64,000 nt of DNA from Synergistaceae bacterium (lineage in GTDB: Bacteria; Synergistota; Synergistia; Synergistales; Acetomicrobiaceae), in the NCBI GenBank assembly GCA_012518015.1, contig JAAYTM010000084.1, positions 1 to 64,000 of the forward strand. The letters run 5' to 3'. Under the pieces are notes generated by a model that searched no databases, was not told where the DNA came from, and was given only the letters and a program-made list of their open reading frames with translations. Position 1 is the first letter of the stretch; each line of letters starts with the position of its first letter. A program made the translations under genes and the position numbers. Of the stretch, positions 37,267 through 46,613 are shown piece after piece.

Positions 37267-38718
37267 ATGGTTATGAGTCTAGCAGACCGGCTAAAAGGGA
37301 TGATTTCTGTAGCTCTCTTAAACCAGGTCGTTAAGTTGATTGAAGATGGAGATGACAAAAAGCTCGCGTCACTATTTGATGGCATATCGCGTTTAGCACC
37401 GGCAAAGTTCCAGCGCGAGACCTTTAAAGAACTGGCAGAATTGGCAAGGGAAAATCATCCCTTTGTTGGGGTCTTTAGAAGGGTTTTTGAGGAGCTTCAT
37501 CCTAATTGCCGAAAGAAGCTAATCGTAAACTTGATAGTAAACTTCATGGTTCTTTCTCGAGGTATTAGAGATAGGAAGATGAATGAGTTAGGGATTCATA
37601 TTCCTAACTTTATGGTGATAAGTCCAACGATGAAGTGCAACCTAAAATGCAAAGGGTGCTACGCAGGATCATACGATACTTCCAGTGATCTAACCACAGA
37701 GGAAATAGATGATCTTATCTGCCAAGCTAAGGAGCTCGGGATGTACTTTTTTACCATATCCGGTGGTGAACCCTTTACAAGAAAGGACTTGTTTGATATT
37801 TGGGCTAAACACGATGATTGTTACTTTCAGGTTTACACTAACGGTACGTTGATTACCGATGAGGTAGCCGATAGGTTAGTTGAGCTGGGCAATGTAGCGC
37901 CCATGATTTCCATAGAGGGTACGCCAGAAGAAACGGATTTCCGGCGAGGGCCCGGAATGTACGATAAAATAATAGAAACATATCGCAGGCTTAGAAAAAA
38001 AGGAGTGCTGTATGGCTTTAGCGCCACCTGCACTCGTACAAGTGCTTCCTATATATCCAGCGATGAATTTATAGAACATATGCTAGAAGAAGGATGTAAG
38101 GTTGGCTGGTTCTTCCAATACATACCTACTGGCCATGACCCCGATCTGTCTTACATGGCTACACCGGAACAGAGAGCTTATTTGAAGAAGAAGGTAGATG
38201 AGTGGAGGTCGAAATATCCGATATTCTTGGGAGATTTTTGGAACGATGGTCCTTATGTTGATGGTTGCATAGCAGCTGGTTTTAGATATTTGCACGTGAT
38301 TTCCAATGGTGACGTTGAACCTTGTGTATTCTGTCATTTTGCCGTAGATAACATTAGGGAAAAAACTCTCGTCGAGGTTCTGTCAAGCCCCTTCTTTGAG
38401 GCGATACGATCACGTCAGCCTTACGATGATGACAATTTGCTTCGCCCCTGCCTCATCATCGATCATCCGGCGGTATTAAGGGAATTAGTGGCCGAGTATG
38501 GTGCACATCCAACCCACCCCGGTGCGGACAAGTTGCTCAATGAACTTGCAGCGGGTTTAGACGAATATGCCAGAAGAATGAAGGAGATATACGATCCGCT
38601 TTGGGAGGAAGTTGGGCGGGAAAAATATCTTAAAAATCTTGAAAAAGAAGATAGTCCAATGATTCGAAGCAGATATAATCAACGCTGCATCCATTGCAGT
38701 GGGAAAGGTAGAAAATAG
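37267..38718 (+). CDS. Radical SAM protein of unknown substrate
   Basis: The radical SAM cluster motif is visible as MKCNLKCKGCYAG (CxxxCxxC, near residue 130), followed by FFTISGGEPF, the SAM-binding GGE motif. About 120 residues of helical N-terminal extension precede the core. The C-terminal half has further cysteines (NGDVEPCVFCHF near 363, RPCLIIDHP, and a final CIHC), suggesting an auxiliary cluster of the SPASM type. AAAGGAGG at 37251-37257 sets ATG 37267 rather than the frame start at 37243. I do not recognise the family by name. It is paired with the small coiled-coil gene upstream. Confidence 0.8.
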   Translation: MVMSLADRLKGMISVALLNQVVKLIEDGDDKKLASLFDGISRLAPAKFQRETFKELAELARENHPFVGVFRRVFEELHPNCRKKLIVNLIVNFMVLSRGIRDRKMNELGIHIPNFMVISPTMKCNLKCKGCYAGSYDTSSDLTTEEIDDLICQAKELGMYFFTISGGEPFTRKDLFDIWAKHDDCYFQVYTNGTLITDEVADRLVELGNVAPMISIEGTPEETDFRRGPGMYDKIIETYRRLRKKGVLYGFSATCTRTSASYISSDEFIEHMLEEGCKVGWFFQYIPTGHDPDLSYMATPEQRAYLKKKVDEWRSKYPIFLGDFWNDGPYVDGCIAAGFRYLHVISNGDVEPCVFCHFAVDNIREKTLVEVLSSPFFEAIRSRQPYDDDNLLRPCLIIDHPAVLRELVAEYGAHPTHPGADKLLNELAAGLDEYARRMKEIYDPLWEEVGREKYLKNLEKEDSPMIRSRYNQRCIHCSGKGRK

Positions 38719-38751
38719 TTTAATATATTAATTTTAAAAGGTGGGACTCCC

Positions 38752-39117
38752 ATGAAGAGCTACGTGCTGGCATTAGCATTGGGAATGTTATTAGCGGCTT
38801 TTTATGCTGTTCAGAATAGCGGCATGGTGATAGTAAAATTTTTAATGTGGCAGTGGTCACTTCATCAAGGCATATGGGAAGTACTTGTCTTTGCAGCTGG
38901 GGCGGTTTTAATGTGGATAACTTCATTTGCTGCTCATATTGAATCTCGAAATAAATATAGAAATGATATCAAGGAGCTAAAAAAGCGCATTGCCGACTTA
39001 GAAGAAGAGAAGCGTTCTCTGTTGGATGCTTTGCAACGCGGAAGTGCCTCTTTGACGAAAGAGGCTTCGTCTGAAACTGAATTCGTTGCAAACGAAGGGA
39101 CAGAATTTGAGAAGTGA
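38752..39117 (+). CDS. lapA: LapA-like membrane protein (DUF1049)
   Basis: Two N-terminal membrane helices joined by AVQNSGMVIVKFLMWQWSL, then a cytoplasmic coiled coil (KYRNDIKELKKRIADLEEEKRSLLDAL). This is the LapA/YciS layout, a protein that in E. coli works with LapB to regulate lipopolysaccharide synthesis. 121 aa. Overlaps recJ by four bases. LapB is not present here, so a regulatory role in the envelope is inferred from the family. Confidence 0.8.
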   Translation: MKSYVLALALGMLLAAFYAVQNSGMVIVKFLMWQWSLHQGIWEVLVFAAGAVLMWITSFAAHIESRNKYRNDIKELKKRIADLEEEKRSLLDALQRGSASLTKEASSETEFVANEGTEFEK

Positions 39118-40766
39118 TTCCTTTACATCCTTATTCGAAATTGCGCGTGTGGAGTTTTGATGATCTTCCCTGTGAGCTGGCGCAATCACTTCAATGTCAT
39201 GAGTTGGTGGCGCTGGCGTTGTATATAAAATATGGCGAACATTTGGATTTTCAAAAGGCTCGGGCATGGTTGCGTCCGAGCCTTGACTTGTTGATGTCAA
39301 ATCTTTTCTTATGTAGTAGTGGACGAGATGTGTTTGCTATATTGCAATCGCTTCCGAGGGGAAGTAAAGTAGCGCTTTATGGCGATTACGATGTGGACGG
39401 CGTTGCCTCCGCTCTTCTTGCAAGCGAGTTTGCAAGCTCTATGGGTTGGCATGCGAGATACTACTTGCCTCACAGATTAAAAGATGGATACGGACTGAAC
39501 GCCGCTGTAGTGAAGACCATTGCGCGTATGGGATTTAATCTTCTAATCGTTACTGATTGTGGAACCAAAAACGAGACAGAAATTGAACAAGCTTTAAATA
39601 TGGGCTTAAAAGTTGTCATTTTTGATCACCACCATGCGGATACAATATGTCATCATGGATGTATAATAAATCCTTACCTAGGAGGAGATAATGAAGCCAA
39701 AACGTTATCCGCAACAGGAGTGTTATGGTGTTGGTTGTGGCAAAGCGGGCTTATTTCAAAGGATTGGTTGATGGAAAGATTAGAGATCGTGGCTTTGTCC
39801 GTGGTTGGAGATTCGATGCCCTTAGGGGTGTTAAATCGTGCTTTAGTAAAAGAGGGCCTTAAAGGGCTGGAAATCACGCGAAGGCCAGGTTTGCAATATC
39901 TTTTCGACAAACTCTCCATAGTGTATCCTATGGATGAAAATCAAATTGCGATGAAGATTAATCCTTGCTTAAACTCTGCAGGGAGGATTTCGCTTGCTGA
40001 GATCGCATTGCAAGCGCTTGAAGCTTCGCCTAAGAGCAAGCTAGCGGCACGTGAACTTCTTTCCTTGAATTATCAAAGGAAGAAGCTAAGCAGTACCGTG
40101 TATGATCAAGCTGCTTCGCGTTTGCGGACTGGACATTTTAGATATGTGTTAGATTCGGCGCATTGGCCTCTTGGCCTTTTAAGCAGCGTAGCAAGTCGTT
40201 TGTGCTATGAGTATAATAGACCAATAATTTTAGCTGCACCTCACGGTAGAAATATGAGGGCTTCTCTTCGAGTTCCGGAGGGTTTAAATGCCATCAAGGT
40301 GTTGGAGGGCATTGCTTCCTATTTGGCTAGTTGGGGTGGGCACAAAGGAGCAGCTGGATTTAGCGTTGAGGCCAAAAGATGGTCGAGTGTCAAGAGGAAA
40401 TTGGAGGAAAGCTTGACCGAGATTAGTGCAAACTGCAGCGAAGATCGATTTGAAGACGCTATTTCTTTGGAGCCAAAAACATGGAATCTTAAACTGTGGA
40501 ATTGTTTCAGGGAGCTAGCGCCCTTTGGGGAAGGCAACGAAATGCCCTACTTTTTTGTCAGCCATGAAGTTGGGGATGTTATAAAGCCCTTGAGGGGCGG
40601 AGATAATTACCGTGTTTCGTCGCAAAGGGGAGAATTACTGGCCTTTGGCTTTGACGAGATGTCAAGATATAATAATAGGATTAAGGGCTGGTTATATCGC
40701 CCATTTGTGGATTCATTTAGAGGTAAATTGAAAATATCTTCAAAGGTAGAGAAGGTAGTTGTATAG
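39114..40766 (+). CDS. recJ: Single-stranded-DNA exonuclease RecJ
   Basis: 5'-3' exonuclease of recombination and repair. The DHH phosphoesterase motifs are seen as YGDYDVDGVASALL (near residue 92), VTDCGTKN and FDHHHAD (near 175), with a DHHA1 GGHKGAAGFSV motif near 405. 550 aa, near the lower end for RecJ but complete. The GTG start overlaps the lapA stop and has only a weak ribosome-binding site, which suggests translational coupling. Confidence 0.93.
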   Translation: MIPLHPYSKLRVWSFDDLPCELAQSLQCHELVALALYIKYGEHLDFQKARAWLRPSLDLLMSNLFLCSSGRDVFAILQSLPRGSKVALYGDYDVDGVASALLASEFASSMGWHARYYLPHRLKDGYGLNAAVVKTIARMGFNLLIVTDCGTKNETEIEQALNMGLKVVIFDHHHADTICHHGCIINPYLGGDNEAKTLSATGVLWCWLWQSGLISKDWLMERLEIVALSVVGDSMPLGVLNRALVKEGLKGLEITRRPGLQYLFDKLSIVYPMDENQIAMKINPCLNSAGRISLAEIALQALEASPKSKLAARELLSLNYQRKKLSSTVYDQAASRLRTGHFRYVLDSAHWPLGLLSSVASRLCYEYNRPIILAAPHGRNMRASLRVPEGLNAIKVLEGIASYLASWGGHKGAAGFSVEAKRWSSVKRKLEESLTEISANCSEDRFEDAISLEPKTWNLKLWNCFRELAPFGEGNEMPYFFVSHEVGDVIKPLRGGDNYRVSSQRGELLAFGFDEMSRYNNRIKGWLYRPFVDSFRGKLKISSKVEKVVV

Positions 40767-40784
40767 ATTAATTAAGGGAGCAAT

Positions 40785-43082
40785 ATGATAATGGAAGGTA
40801 GCGAAAGCCACATGATATCTGGCTACCAGCAAGGTGAATCAGCACTTTCGTCCTCTAAGGGTATGGAAAGAGCTTTAAGAATATTGCGCGATAGCTTCAT
40901 GGGTCGCATCCCCGAAGAAGATAGGGCTACTGTTGTCAGTTTGGCTTGGCAAGAACTTTGGAGTAAGGCTGCAAAGTACCTCGGAAAGGACAAACTTAAA
41001 CTCTTAGGGGAAGCTTTCGTGTTTGCAGCGAACAAACATAAAAAACAAAAAAGGGTAACAGGAGAACCCTACGTCATACATGCTCTCTCAGTGGCAGGGA
41101 TACTTGCGGACATAAATATAGATATAGAGACTCTTGTAGCGGCGCTACTTCACGATGTGGTAGAGGATACCGATGCCACGTTTGAAGAAGTTAAGGAAAA
41201 GTTCGGCACGAATGTGGCCCTCTTGGTAGATGGAGTGACCAAGCTTGGCAACATTGACTTTAAAACCATGGAGGATTATCAAGCTGAAAATTTGCGGAAA
41301 ATGTTCCTGGTCATGGCTAAGGACATTCGGGTCGTGTTGATCAAGTTGGCCGATAGACTTCACAATATGCGCACCATTCAAGTTTTAAGGAGGGACAAAC
41401 AGCTTCGCATTGCGAAGGAGACCCTGGAAATATATGCTCCTTTGGCCCACCGACTGGGAATTTATCATATGAAGCGTGAACTCGAGGACTTGGCCTTTAA
41501 AGTGCTGGAACCAGATATGTACTATGAAATCCGGCGAAGGGTAAGGAAAAAACTTCCCGAGAGGGAGACGATCATAAAGGAAGCTATAGAAATTTTATCT
41601 AAAAAATTAGACGAAGTAGGTACAAAGGCCTTTATAACGGGAAGAGCAAAGCACTTTTATAGTATTTACGAGAAGATGAAGCGCAAGAGCCTCACTGTCG
41701 AACAGATGTATGACCTTCTCGCTCTGAGGGTGATAACTAACTCGGTTGAGGATTGTTATCAGGTTTTAGGTATAGTGCATACAATATGGAAGCCGATTCC
41801 GGGTCAATTCGACGATTACATAGCTAATCCCAAAAGTAATATGTATCAATCACTTCATACTACTGTAGTGGGGCCGAGCGGAGAACCACTGGAAGTTCAG
41901 ATTAGGACATGGGACATGCATTGGATAGCTGAATATGGGATCGCCGCCCATTGGAGATATAAAGAAGGTCGAATAAAACCAGATGACTTGGATACCAAAT
42001 TGACGTGGATAAGGCAAGTTTTAGAGACTCAGCTTGAGACTTCGGAGCCCTCCGAGTTCTTGGAGAATTTAAAGGCCGATGTTTTGTCGACGGAGGTATT
42101 CGTATTCACCCCTAAAGGCGATGTGATATCGTTGCCCAAGGGGGCCACTCCCCTAGATTTCGCTTTTGCTATTCATACGGAAATTGGCAGCAAATGTGTC
42201 GGTGCGATGGTAAATGGTCGTATCGTACCCTTGAGTTATGAGCTTAAAAATGGAGATATCGTAAGAATTCTCACTTCTCCCCAAGGACATCCTTCTAGAG
42301 ATTGGCTGAGCATAGTCAGCACCAGCCGCGCTAGATCTAAGATCAGGGCTTATTTCAGGGCAATAGAACAGACTGAGAAGAAGGAGCGCCTGGAGAAGGG
42401 ACGCGAACTCTTACAGGCTGAACTAACCAAGCACGAAGAATATAGAGACTTTGACATCGAATTATCGTCGAGTTCTTTAAATAAAGTGGCCAGAGATTTC
42501 GGCTTGTCCAATAAGGAGGAACTTTTCGTTGCCATTGGTGAGGGAAACATGTCCCCTTCAGCCGTTGTCGCAAAGCTTACTGAAGCCGAGCAATCTAAGG
42601 TAAAAGGCCCCGCTAAGGTTCCTATCCAGGACAAGACAAAGGAAACGGATTCTGAAATAATGGTAGAAGGGACGGGCGGGGTTATGGTTTCTCTGGCTCA
42701 TTGTTGTTGTCCTGTGCCTGGTGATCAAGTTGTAGGTTACGTTACCACGACTAGAGGAATAACAGTCCATAGGGCTGATTGCCCTAATTTATTAAGGACA
42801 TCTGCTGATCGAAGGGTTGTTGTTTCTTGGGGACAGAGGACTAAAGCCTTTTATACCACTAGGCTCAGGCTAGAAGCAGTCGATAGGGCTGGTTTGTTTG
42901 CTGACGTAACACAAGCCATAAGCGCTGCCGAGGGCAGCATCATTTCTATTAGTGCTCATGTTGTGGACGAAAGCAGAGCCAGGATGAACATGGAAATTCA
43001 GGTTAAAGACGTCGAACAGCTTTATCGCATTATAGCACGCATTAATTCTATTGAAGGAGTGCTAATGGTCCTGAGGGGGTAA
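40785..43082 (+). CDS. rel: Bifunctional (p)ppGpp synthetase/hydrolase (Rel/SpoT)
   Basis: Makes and degrades the stringent-response alarmone. The HD hydrolase domain is intact (LLHDVVEDTDATFEE, LADRLHNMRT), then the synthetase domain (FDDYIANPKSNMYQSLHTTV and EVQIRTWDMHWIAEYGIAAHW), TGS (VFTPKGDVISLPKGATPLDFA), a zinc-finger-like HCCCPVPGDQVVGYV and a C-terminal ACT domain. 765 aa. Intact HD residues argue for hydrolase activity. ATG 40785 or 40791 follow AAGGGAG. Followed by dtd and an MBL protein, a common bacterial order. Confidence 0.96.
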   Translation: MIMEGSESHMISGYQQGESALSSSKGMERALRILRDSFMGRIPEEDRATVVSLAWQELWSKAAKYLGKDKLKLLGEAFVFAANKHKKQKRVTGEPYVIHALSVAGILADINIDIETLVAALLHDVVEDTDATFEEVKEKFGTNVALLVDGVTKLGNIDFKTMEDYQAENLRKMFLVMAKDIRVVLIKLADRLHNMRTIQVLRRDKQLRIAKETLEIYAPLAHRLGIYHMKRELEDLAFKVLEPDMYYEIRRRVRKKLPERETIIKEAIEILSKKLDEVGTKAFITGRAKHFYSIYEKMKRKSLTVEQMYDLLALRVITNSVEDCYQVLGIVHTIWKPIPGQFDDYIANPKSNMYQSLHTTVVGPSGEPLEVQIRTWDMHWIAEYGIAAHWRYKEGRIKPDDLDTKLTWIRQVLETQLETSEPSEFLENLKADVLSTEVFVFTPKGDVISLPKGATPLDFAFAIHTEIGSKCVGAMVNGRIVPLSYELKNGDIVRILTSPQGHPSRDWLSIVSTSRARSKIRAYFRAIEQTEKKERLEKGRELLQAELTKHEEYRDFDIELSSSSLNKVARDFGLSNKEELFVAIGEGNMSPSAVVAKLTEAEQSKVKGPAKVPIQDKTKETDSEIMVEGTGGVMVSLAHCCCPVPGDQVVGYVTTTRGITVHRADCPNLLRTSADRRVVVSWGQRTKAFYTTRLRLEAVDRAGLFADVTQAISAAEGSIISISAHVVDESRARMNMEIQVKDVEQLYRIIARINSIEGVLMVLRG

Positions 43083-43088
43083 AAGGAT

Positions 43089-43544
43089 ATGCGCGTTGTT
43101 CTGCAAAAAGTGCTTTGGGCAAGAGTTGAAGTTGATGATGTCGTCGTTGGGGAAATAGGCCCCGGGCTATGTCTTTTAGTCGGGATTTCAAGAGAGGATA
43201 CCTCAGAAGATGTGAGGTATATGGCTAACAAAATCCCTAATCTAAGGGTTTTCCCTGATGCTGAAGGAAAACTCAACCTTTCATTGATTGATGTAAAAGG
43301 TTCGATTTTAGCTATATCCCAATTTACGCTGTTCGGAGATTGCAGTAGAGGCAGAAGACCTTCTTTTTCAAATGCGGCGTCACCGGAATTGGCCCATAAA
43401 TTTTTCGAAGAGTTTTTACATGAATTAAAAAAAGTTGGGCTCGATGTGCAAACGGGACGTTTTCAAGCGCATATGAAGCTGAGCTTGTGCAACGATGGGC
43501 CCATTACTTTGATACTAGATAGCAAAGAGGTGCTTAATAAGTGA
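43089..43544 (+). CDS. dtd: D-aminoacyl-tRNA deacylase
   Basis: Removes D-amino acids wrongly attached to tRNA. ISQFTLFGD near residue 77 and NDGPITLIL near 137 are the two active-site motifs. 151 aa. Given an alanine racemase and probable D-alanine pool, mis-acylated D-aminoacyl-tRNA is a plausible hazard. Overlaps the following MBL gene by four bases. Confidence 0.96.
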   Translation: MRVVLQKVLWARVEVDDVVVGEIGPGLCLLVGISREDTSEDVRYMANKIPNLRVFPDAEGKLNLSLIDVKGSILAISQFTLFGDCSRGRRPSFSNAASPELAHKFFEEFLHELKKVGLDVQTGRFQAHMKLSLCNDGPITLILDSKEVLNK

Positions 43545-44179
43545 GGATTGTGAGATTTCCTTTAGGAGCATTGCTTGCGAATGGTTATTTAGTATACGAT
43601 GAGCTAGGCAAGGCCTTTTTTGTGGATCCAGGCGGAGATCCCGATGACGTTATAGCTACTATTGATGGAAATTCCATGAAGCTAGAGTGGATTCTTTTGA
43701 CTCATGGACATGCAGACCACATAGGTGGGCTGAACGCCTTGAGGAGGCGTTACAATTGTCCTATAGCCATACACGAAAGGGACGCCCAAATGCTTATCGA
43801 TCCTATGAAAAATCTTTCTCAATTTACGGGTGAAAATATAAAAGTTGATCATCCTGTCCGCTTGCTTTCAGACGGAGATGAGATAAAGGTGGGATCGATC
43901 TCTATCCTCGTAATACACACTCCGGGGCATACCCCAGGAAGCGTTTGTTATTTGGCAAGTCATGGCAATGAAAAGGCGCTTTTTTCCGGGGACACAATTT
44001 TTGCATTGAGCGTGGGTAGAACTGATTTGCCTGGAGGAGATTTTAGCGTCTTGGAGTCATCTTTGATGAAATTGGAAGGCATGCCCGATAATTTAAGAAT
44101 TTTTCCTGGGCACGGGCCGGAGACAACTTTAGGTAGGGAGAGAAGAAATAATCCCTTTTGGCCGAGAGAGGCACAATGA
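43541..44179 (+). CDS. Metallo-beta-lactamase-fold hydrolase (glyoxalase II-like)
   Basis: Metal-binding motif THGHADHIGG near residue 53 and HTPGHTPGSVC near 125, FSGDTIF and FPGHGPET complete the binuclear site of YcbL/glyoxalase-II-like hydrolases. 212 aa. GTG start overlapping the dtd stop. Likely a thioesterase or glyoxalase II-type enzyme; substrate not determined by sequence. Confidence 0.88.
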   Translation: MRIVRFPLGALLANGYLVYDELGKAFFVDPGGDPDDVIATIDGNSMKLEWILLTHGHADHIGGLNALRRRYNCPIAIHERDAQMLIDPMKNLSQFTGENIKVDHPVRLLSDGDEIKVGSISILVIHTPGHTPGSVCYLASHGNEKALFSGDTIFALSVGRTDLPGGDFSVLESSLMKLEGMPDNLRIFPGHGPETTLGRERRNNPFWPREAQ

Positions 44180-44263
44180 ATATCTACAGTTTGCTAGAGG
44201 GCCCAAGGATCCGAAGAACAAAGTTTCAAGTGACCTTAATTTAATTAGAGGGGGTTCGTTTCT

Positions 44264-45301
44264 TTGTTTAGGTTTTTATCGGGGTTGTTCGCTCGAGATA
44301 TGGGCATAGATTTAGGGACCGCCAACGTAGTTGTTTATCAAAAAGGGAAGGGCATTGTGGCGGATGAACCGTCGGTCATTGCTTATCGCAAATCACCGAA
44401 CACAAAGGATGAAATAATAGCCATCGGAAGGCGTGCTAAAGACATGATAGGCAAGACGCCCCAGAGCATCATTACCTTAAGACCGCTTAGACATGGCGTA
44501 ATTGCAAACTTTGACGTGACCGAAGCGATGCTGCAATTTTATATAAAAATGGTCAATGGAGAGAGACGGCTTTTCGCGCATCCCAGGGTTATCGTAAGCG
44601 TTCCAGCTTGTGTTACAGAGGTGGAAAGAAAAGCGGTAATAGACGCCTGCTTGGGCGGAGGGGCAAGGGAGGCCTATATAATTGAAGAACCCCTCGCTGC
44701 CGCCCTGGGCGCCGGGTTGCCGATTCACGAACCTAAGGGATCTATGGTCATGAACATTGGAGGGGGCGCCACAGAGGTGGCTGTTTTATCCTTGGGAGGA
44801 ATAGTTGAGAGTTCTTCCTTGAGAGTAGCCGGAGATGATATCGATGAAGCCATCGTAGAATTACTTCGGCAGAATTTTAAAATGTGCATCGGCGAAGCTA
44901 CGGCTGAGGAAATAAAGATTTCTGTGGGTTCAGCTTGCCCTCTGGATGAAGAACTATCCATTGAGGTCAAGGGGCGCGACCTGAGCAACGGTTTGCCTAA
45001 GACATTGGTTGTTACATCTTCCGATGTCAGGATAGCCTTAGAGCCCTTGATTAGGAGGATGGAAGAAACAGTACGAGAGACATTGGAGCGTACCTCTCCG
45101 GAACTAGTCCGGGACATCGTCGAGCGGGGAATAATTTTGACCGGAGGAGGGGCCATGCTAAAGGGCTTGTCCAAACGACTCTCGCTGTCTTTAAATATCC
45201 CTGTAATGTGTGCCGAACAGCCGCTTTATGCTGTGGCCTTAGGGATTGGAAAGGTCTTGGATGAGTTGGAAAAGATGAAACGAGTTTTGATTTCTGTTTA
45301 A
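44264..45301 (+). CDS. mreB: Rod shape-determining protein MreB
   Basis: Actin-like filament that positions cell-wall synthesis. Phosphate-1 motif GIDLGTANVVVY, connect motif, IIEEPLAAALGAG with the catalytic glutamate, and GIILTGGGAML are present; 345 aa. The phosphate-2 motif reads MVMNIGGGATEVAV (residues 161-174) where MreB normally has DIGGGTTEV: the aspartate is N164 and the first threonine is A169. Both positions touch Mg-ATP in the family, so ATP hydrolysis may be altered. TTG start behind GAGGGGG. First gene of mreB-mreC-mreD-mrdA-minCDE-rodA. Confidence 0.95.
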   Translation: MFRFLSGLFARDMGIDLGTANVVVYQKGKGIVADEPSVIAYRKSPNTKDEIIAIGRRAKDMIGKTPQSIITLRPLRHGVIANFDVTEAMLQFYIKMVNGERRLFAHPRVIVSVPACVTEVERKAVIDACLGGGAREAYIIEEPLAAALGAGLPIHEPKGSMVMNIGGGATEVAVLSLGGIVESSSLRVAGDDIDEAIVELLRQNFKMCIGEATAEEIKISVGSACPLDEELSIEVKGRDLSNGLPKTLVVTSSDVRIALEPLIRRMEETVRETLERTSPELVRDIVERGIILTGGGAMLKGLSKRLSLSLNIPVMCAEQPLYAVALGIGKVLDELEKMKRVLISV

Positions 45302-45341
45302 GTCATAAAAATAACTTTCAAAAAAGAGGTGCTACTTCCTA

Positions 45342-46148
45342 GTGCGGAATCGGAAGTTAGCTGAGTTCTGGCAAGTCGCGATAGTTCTCATGGCTTTTTC
45401 TATGGTGCTTATGGCAGCACTTGAGTATAATACCGGTTTCGACCTAAAAATTAGAAATACATTTTACAAGAGTGCGAAGTACTTGGAGCTACCCGCCGTG
45501 GTGCTCAGAGATACGGTCGAAAGTATATTTATTATTAGCAAGGGAAAAGAAGCATTTTTAGAAGAGATAAACTTGCTTCAAAGGGAGAACATCGCCTTAA
45601 GATTGCAGCTCAACAAGTTGCGAGAACAGCAAGATGAAGCAATTGCACAGGCTTATCTTCCTTCTCAGGAAAATAGCAATGCTTTGAGGGCGAAGATAAT
45701 TTACAGGCATCCCGGTTGGTGGTGGAGGTATATGACTGTCGATAAAGGAGGAAAAGACGGTGTAAAGCGTGGCATGCCTGTACTGAGCGGGGAAAATGTT
45801 GTGGGGAGAATTTTTCTGGTCGAGGACACGACATCCGTTGTTGAGCTTATAACCTCGCCCGATTTAAGGATACCTGTAGTTGTCGATGATACGAGAGACA
45901 TTGGCGTGCTTTCAGGTGATGGTAAGGGCAAAATGATTTTACACTACATGCCTAAAGATATTACACTGCCAAGCGATATACAAGTAACAACGGCCTTTGC
46001 TATGGGCAACTTCCTTCCAGGATTACTTGTTGGCACCATCGAAAGCCTGCAAGAGGACATGAGTGTAGGGGATTTTACGACATACAAGGTAAAGCCAAAC
46101 GTTAATTTCTCACGGTTGAGAAGAGTCACCATTTTGGAGGTAATGTAG
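45342..46148 (+). CDS. mreC: Rod shape-determining protein MreC
   Basis: Bitopic inner-membrane protein linking MreB to the periplasmic elongation machinery. One N-terminal helix (VAIVLMAFSMVLMAAL), a coiled coil (EEINLLQRENIALRLQLNKL) and the beta-barrel region with GVKRGMPVLSGENVVGRI, typical of MreC. 268 aa. GTG start preceded by AAAGAGGTG. Its stop is directly followed by mreD. Confidence 0.93.
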   Translation: MRNRKLAEFWQVAIVLMAFSMVLMAALEYNTGFDLKIRNTFYKSAKYLELPAVVLRDTVESIFIISKGKEAFLEEINLLQRENIALRLQLNKLREQQDEAIAQAYLPSQENSNALRAKIIYRHPGWWWRYMTVDKGGKDGVKRGMPVLSGENVVGRIFLVEDTTSVVELITSPDLRIPVVVDDTRDIGVLSGDGKGKMILHYMPKDITLPSDIQVTTAFAMGNFLPGLLVGTIESLQEDMSVGDFTTYKVKPNVNFSRLRRVTILEVM

Positions 46149-46613
46149 GTGCCTTCTTTGTGGCTCGTTATAGTTATTTCATGGATTGCACAGGACTTAT
46201 TGAGGGCCCTCATAACCCCTTTTATGGCTGTCCCGGATATGTATATCTTGGCTTTGGGGATGCTGTTTACTAAAGAAAGCTATAACGAGGTTTTAATCTT
46301 GGTAGCCGCTTTTATCGGTGGGCTTTTGTGGGATGCGCGGTGGGGTGCTCCTCTAGGTTTTACTTCCATGCTGTACGTTGGATGCTTGATCGTCCTTAAA
46401 ATAGCCTGGGGAGCAGTATCTCATGCTGCAAAGACTCCCGCTGTGGCGTTTTTTCTCGTTTTCTCGGTACACCTTTGTGCTTCTCTTATTGAGTTGATAT
46501 TATACCGCAATACGGTCTTATTTCCAGGTTTTTCCTTTATAGCTAAGCAAATAGGTGCACTGATCTTTTGCCTGCTTGTACATGCCCATTTGTTACGCGA
46601 GGAGATGGACTGA
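46149..46613 (+). CDS. mreD: Rod shape-determining protein MreD
   Basis: Small polytopic membrane protein (154 aa, about five hydrophobic helices) between mreC and the PBP2 gene. LLWDARWGAPLGFTSMLYVG is the conserved MreD-type segment. The GTG start abuts the mreC stop with GGAGG inside mreC; its stop abuts mrdA. Assignment rests on context and topology. Confidence 0.87.
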   Translation: MPSLWLVIVISWIAQDLLRALITPFMAVPDMYILALGMLFTKESYNEVLILVAAFIGGLLWDARWGAPLGFTSMLYVGCLIVLKIAWGAVSHAAKTPAVAFFLVFSVHLCASLIELILYRNTVLFPGFSFIAKQIGALIFCLLVHAHLLREEMD

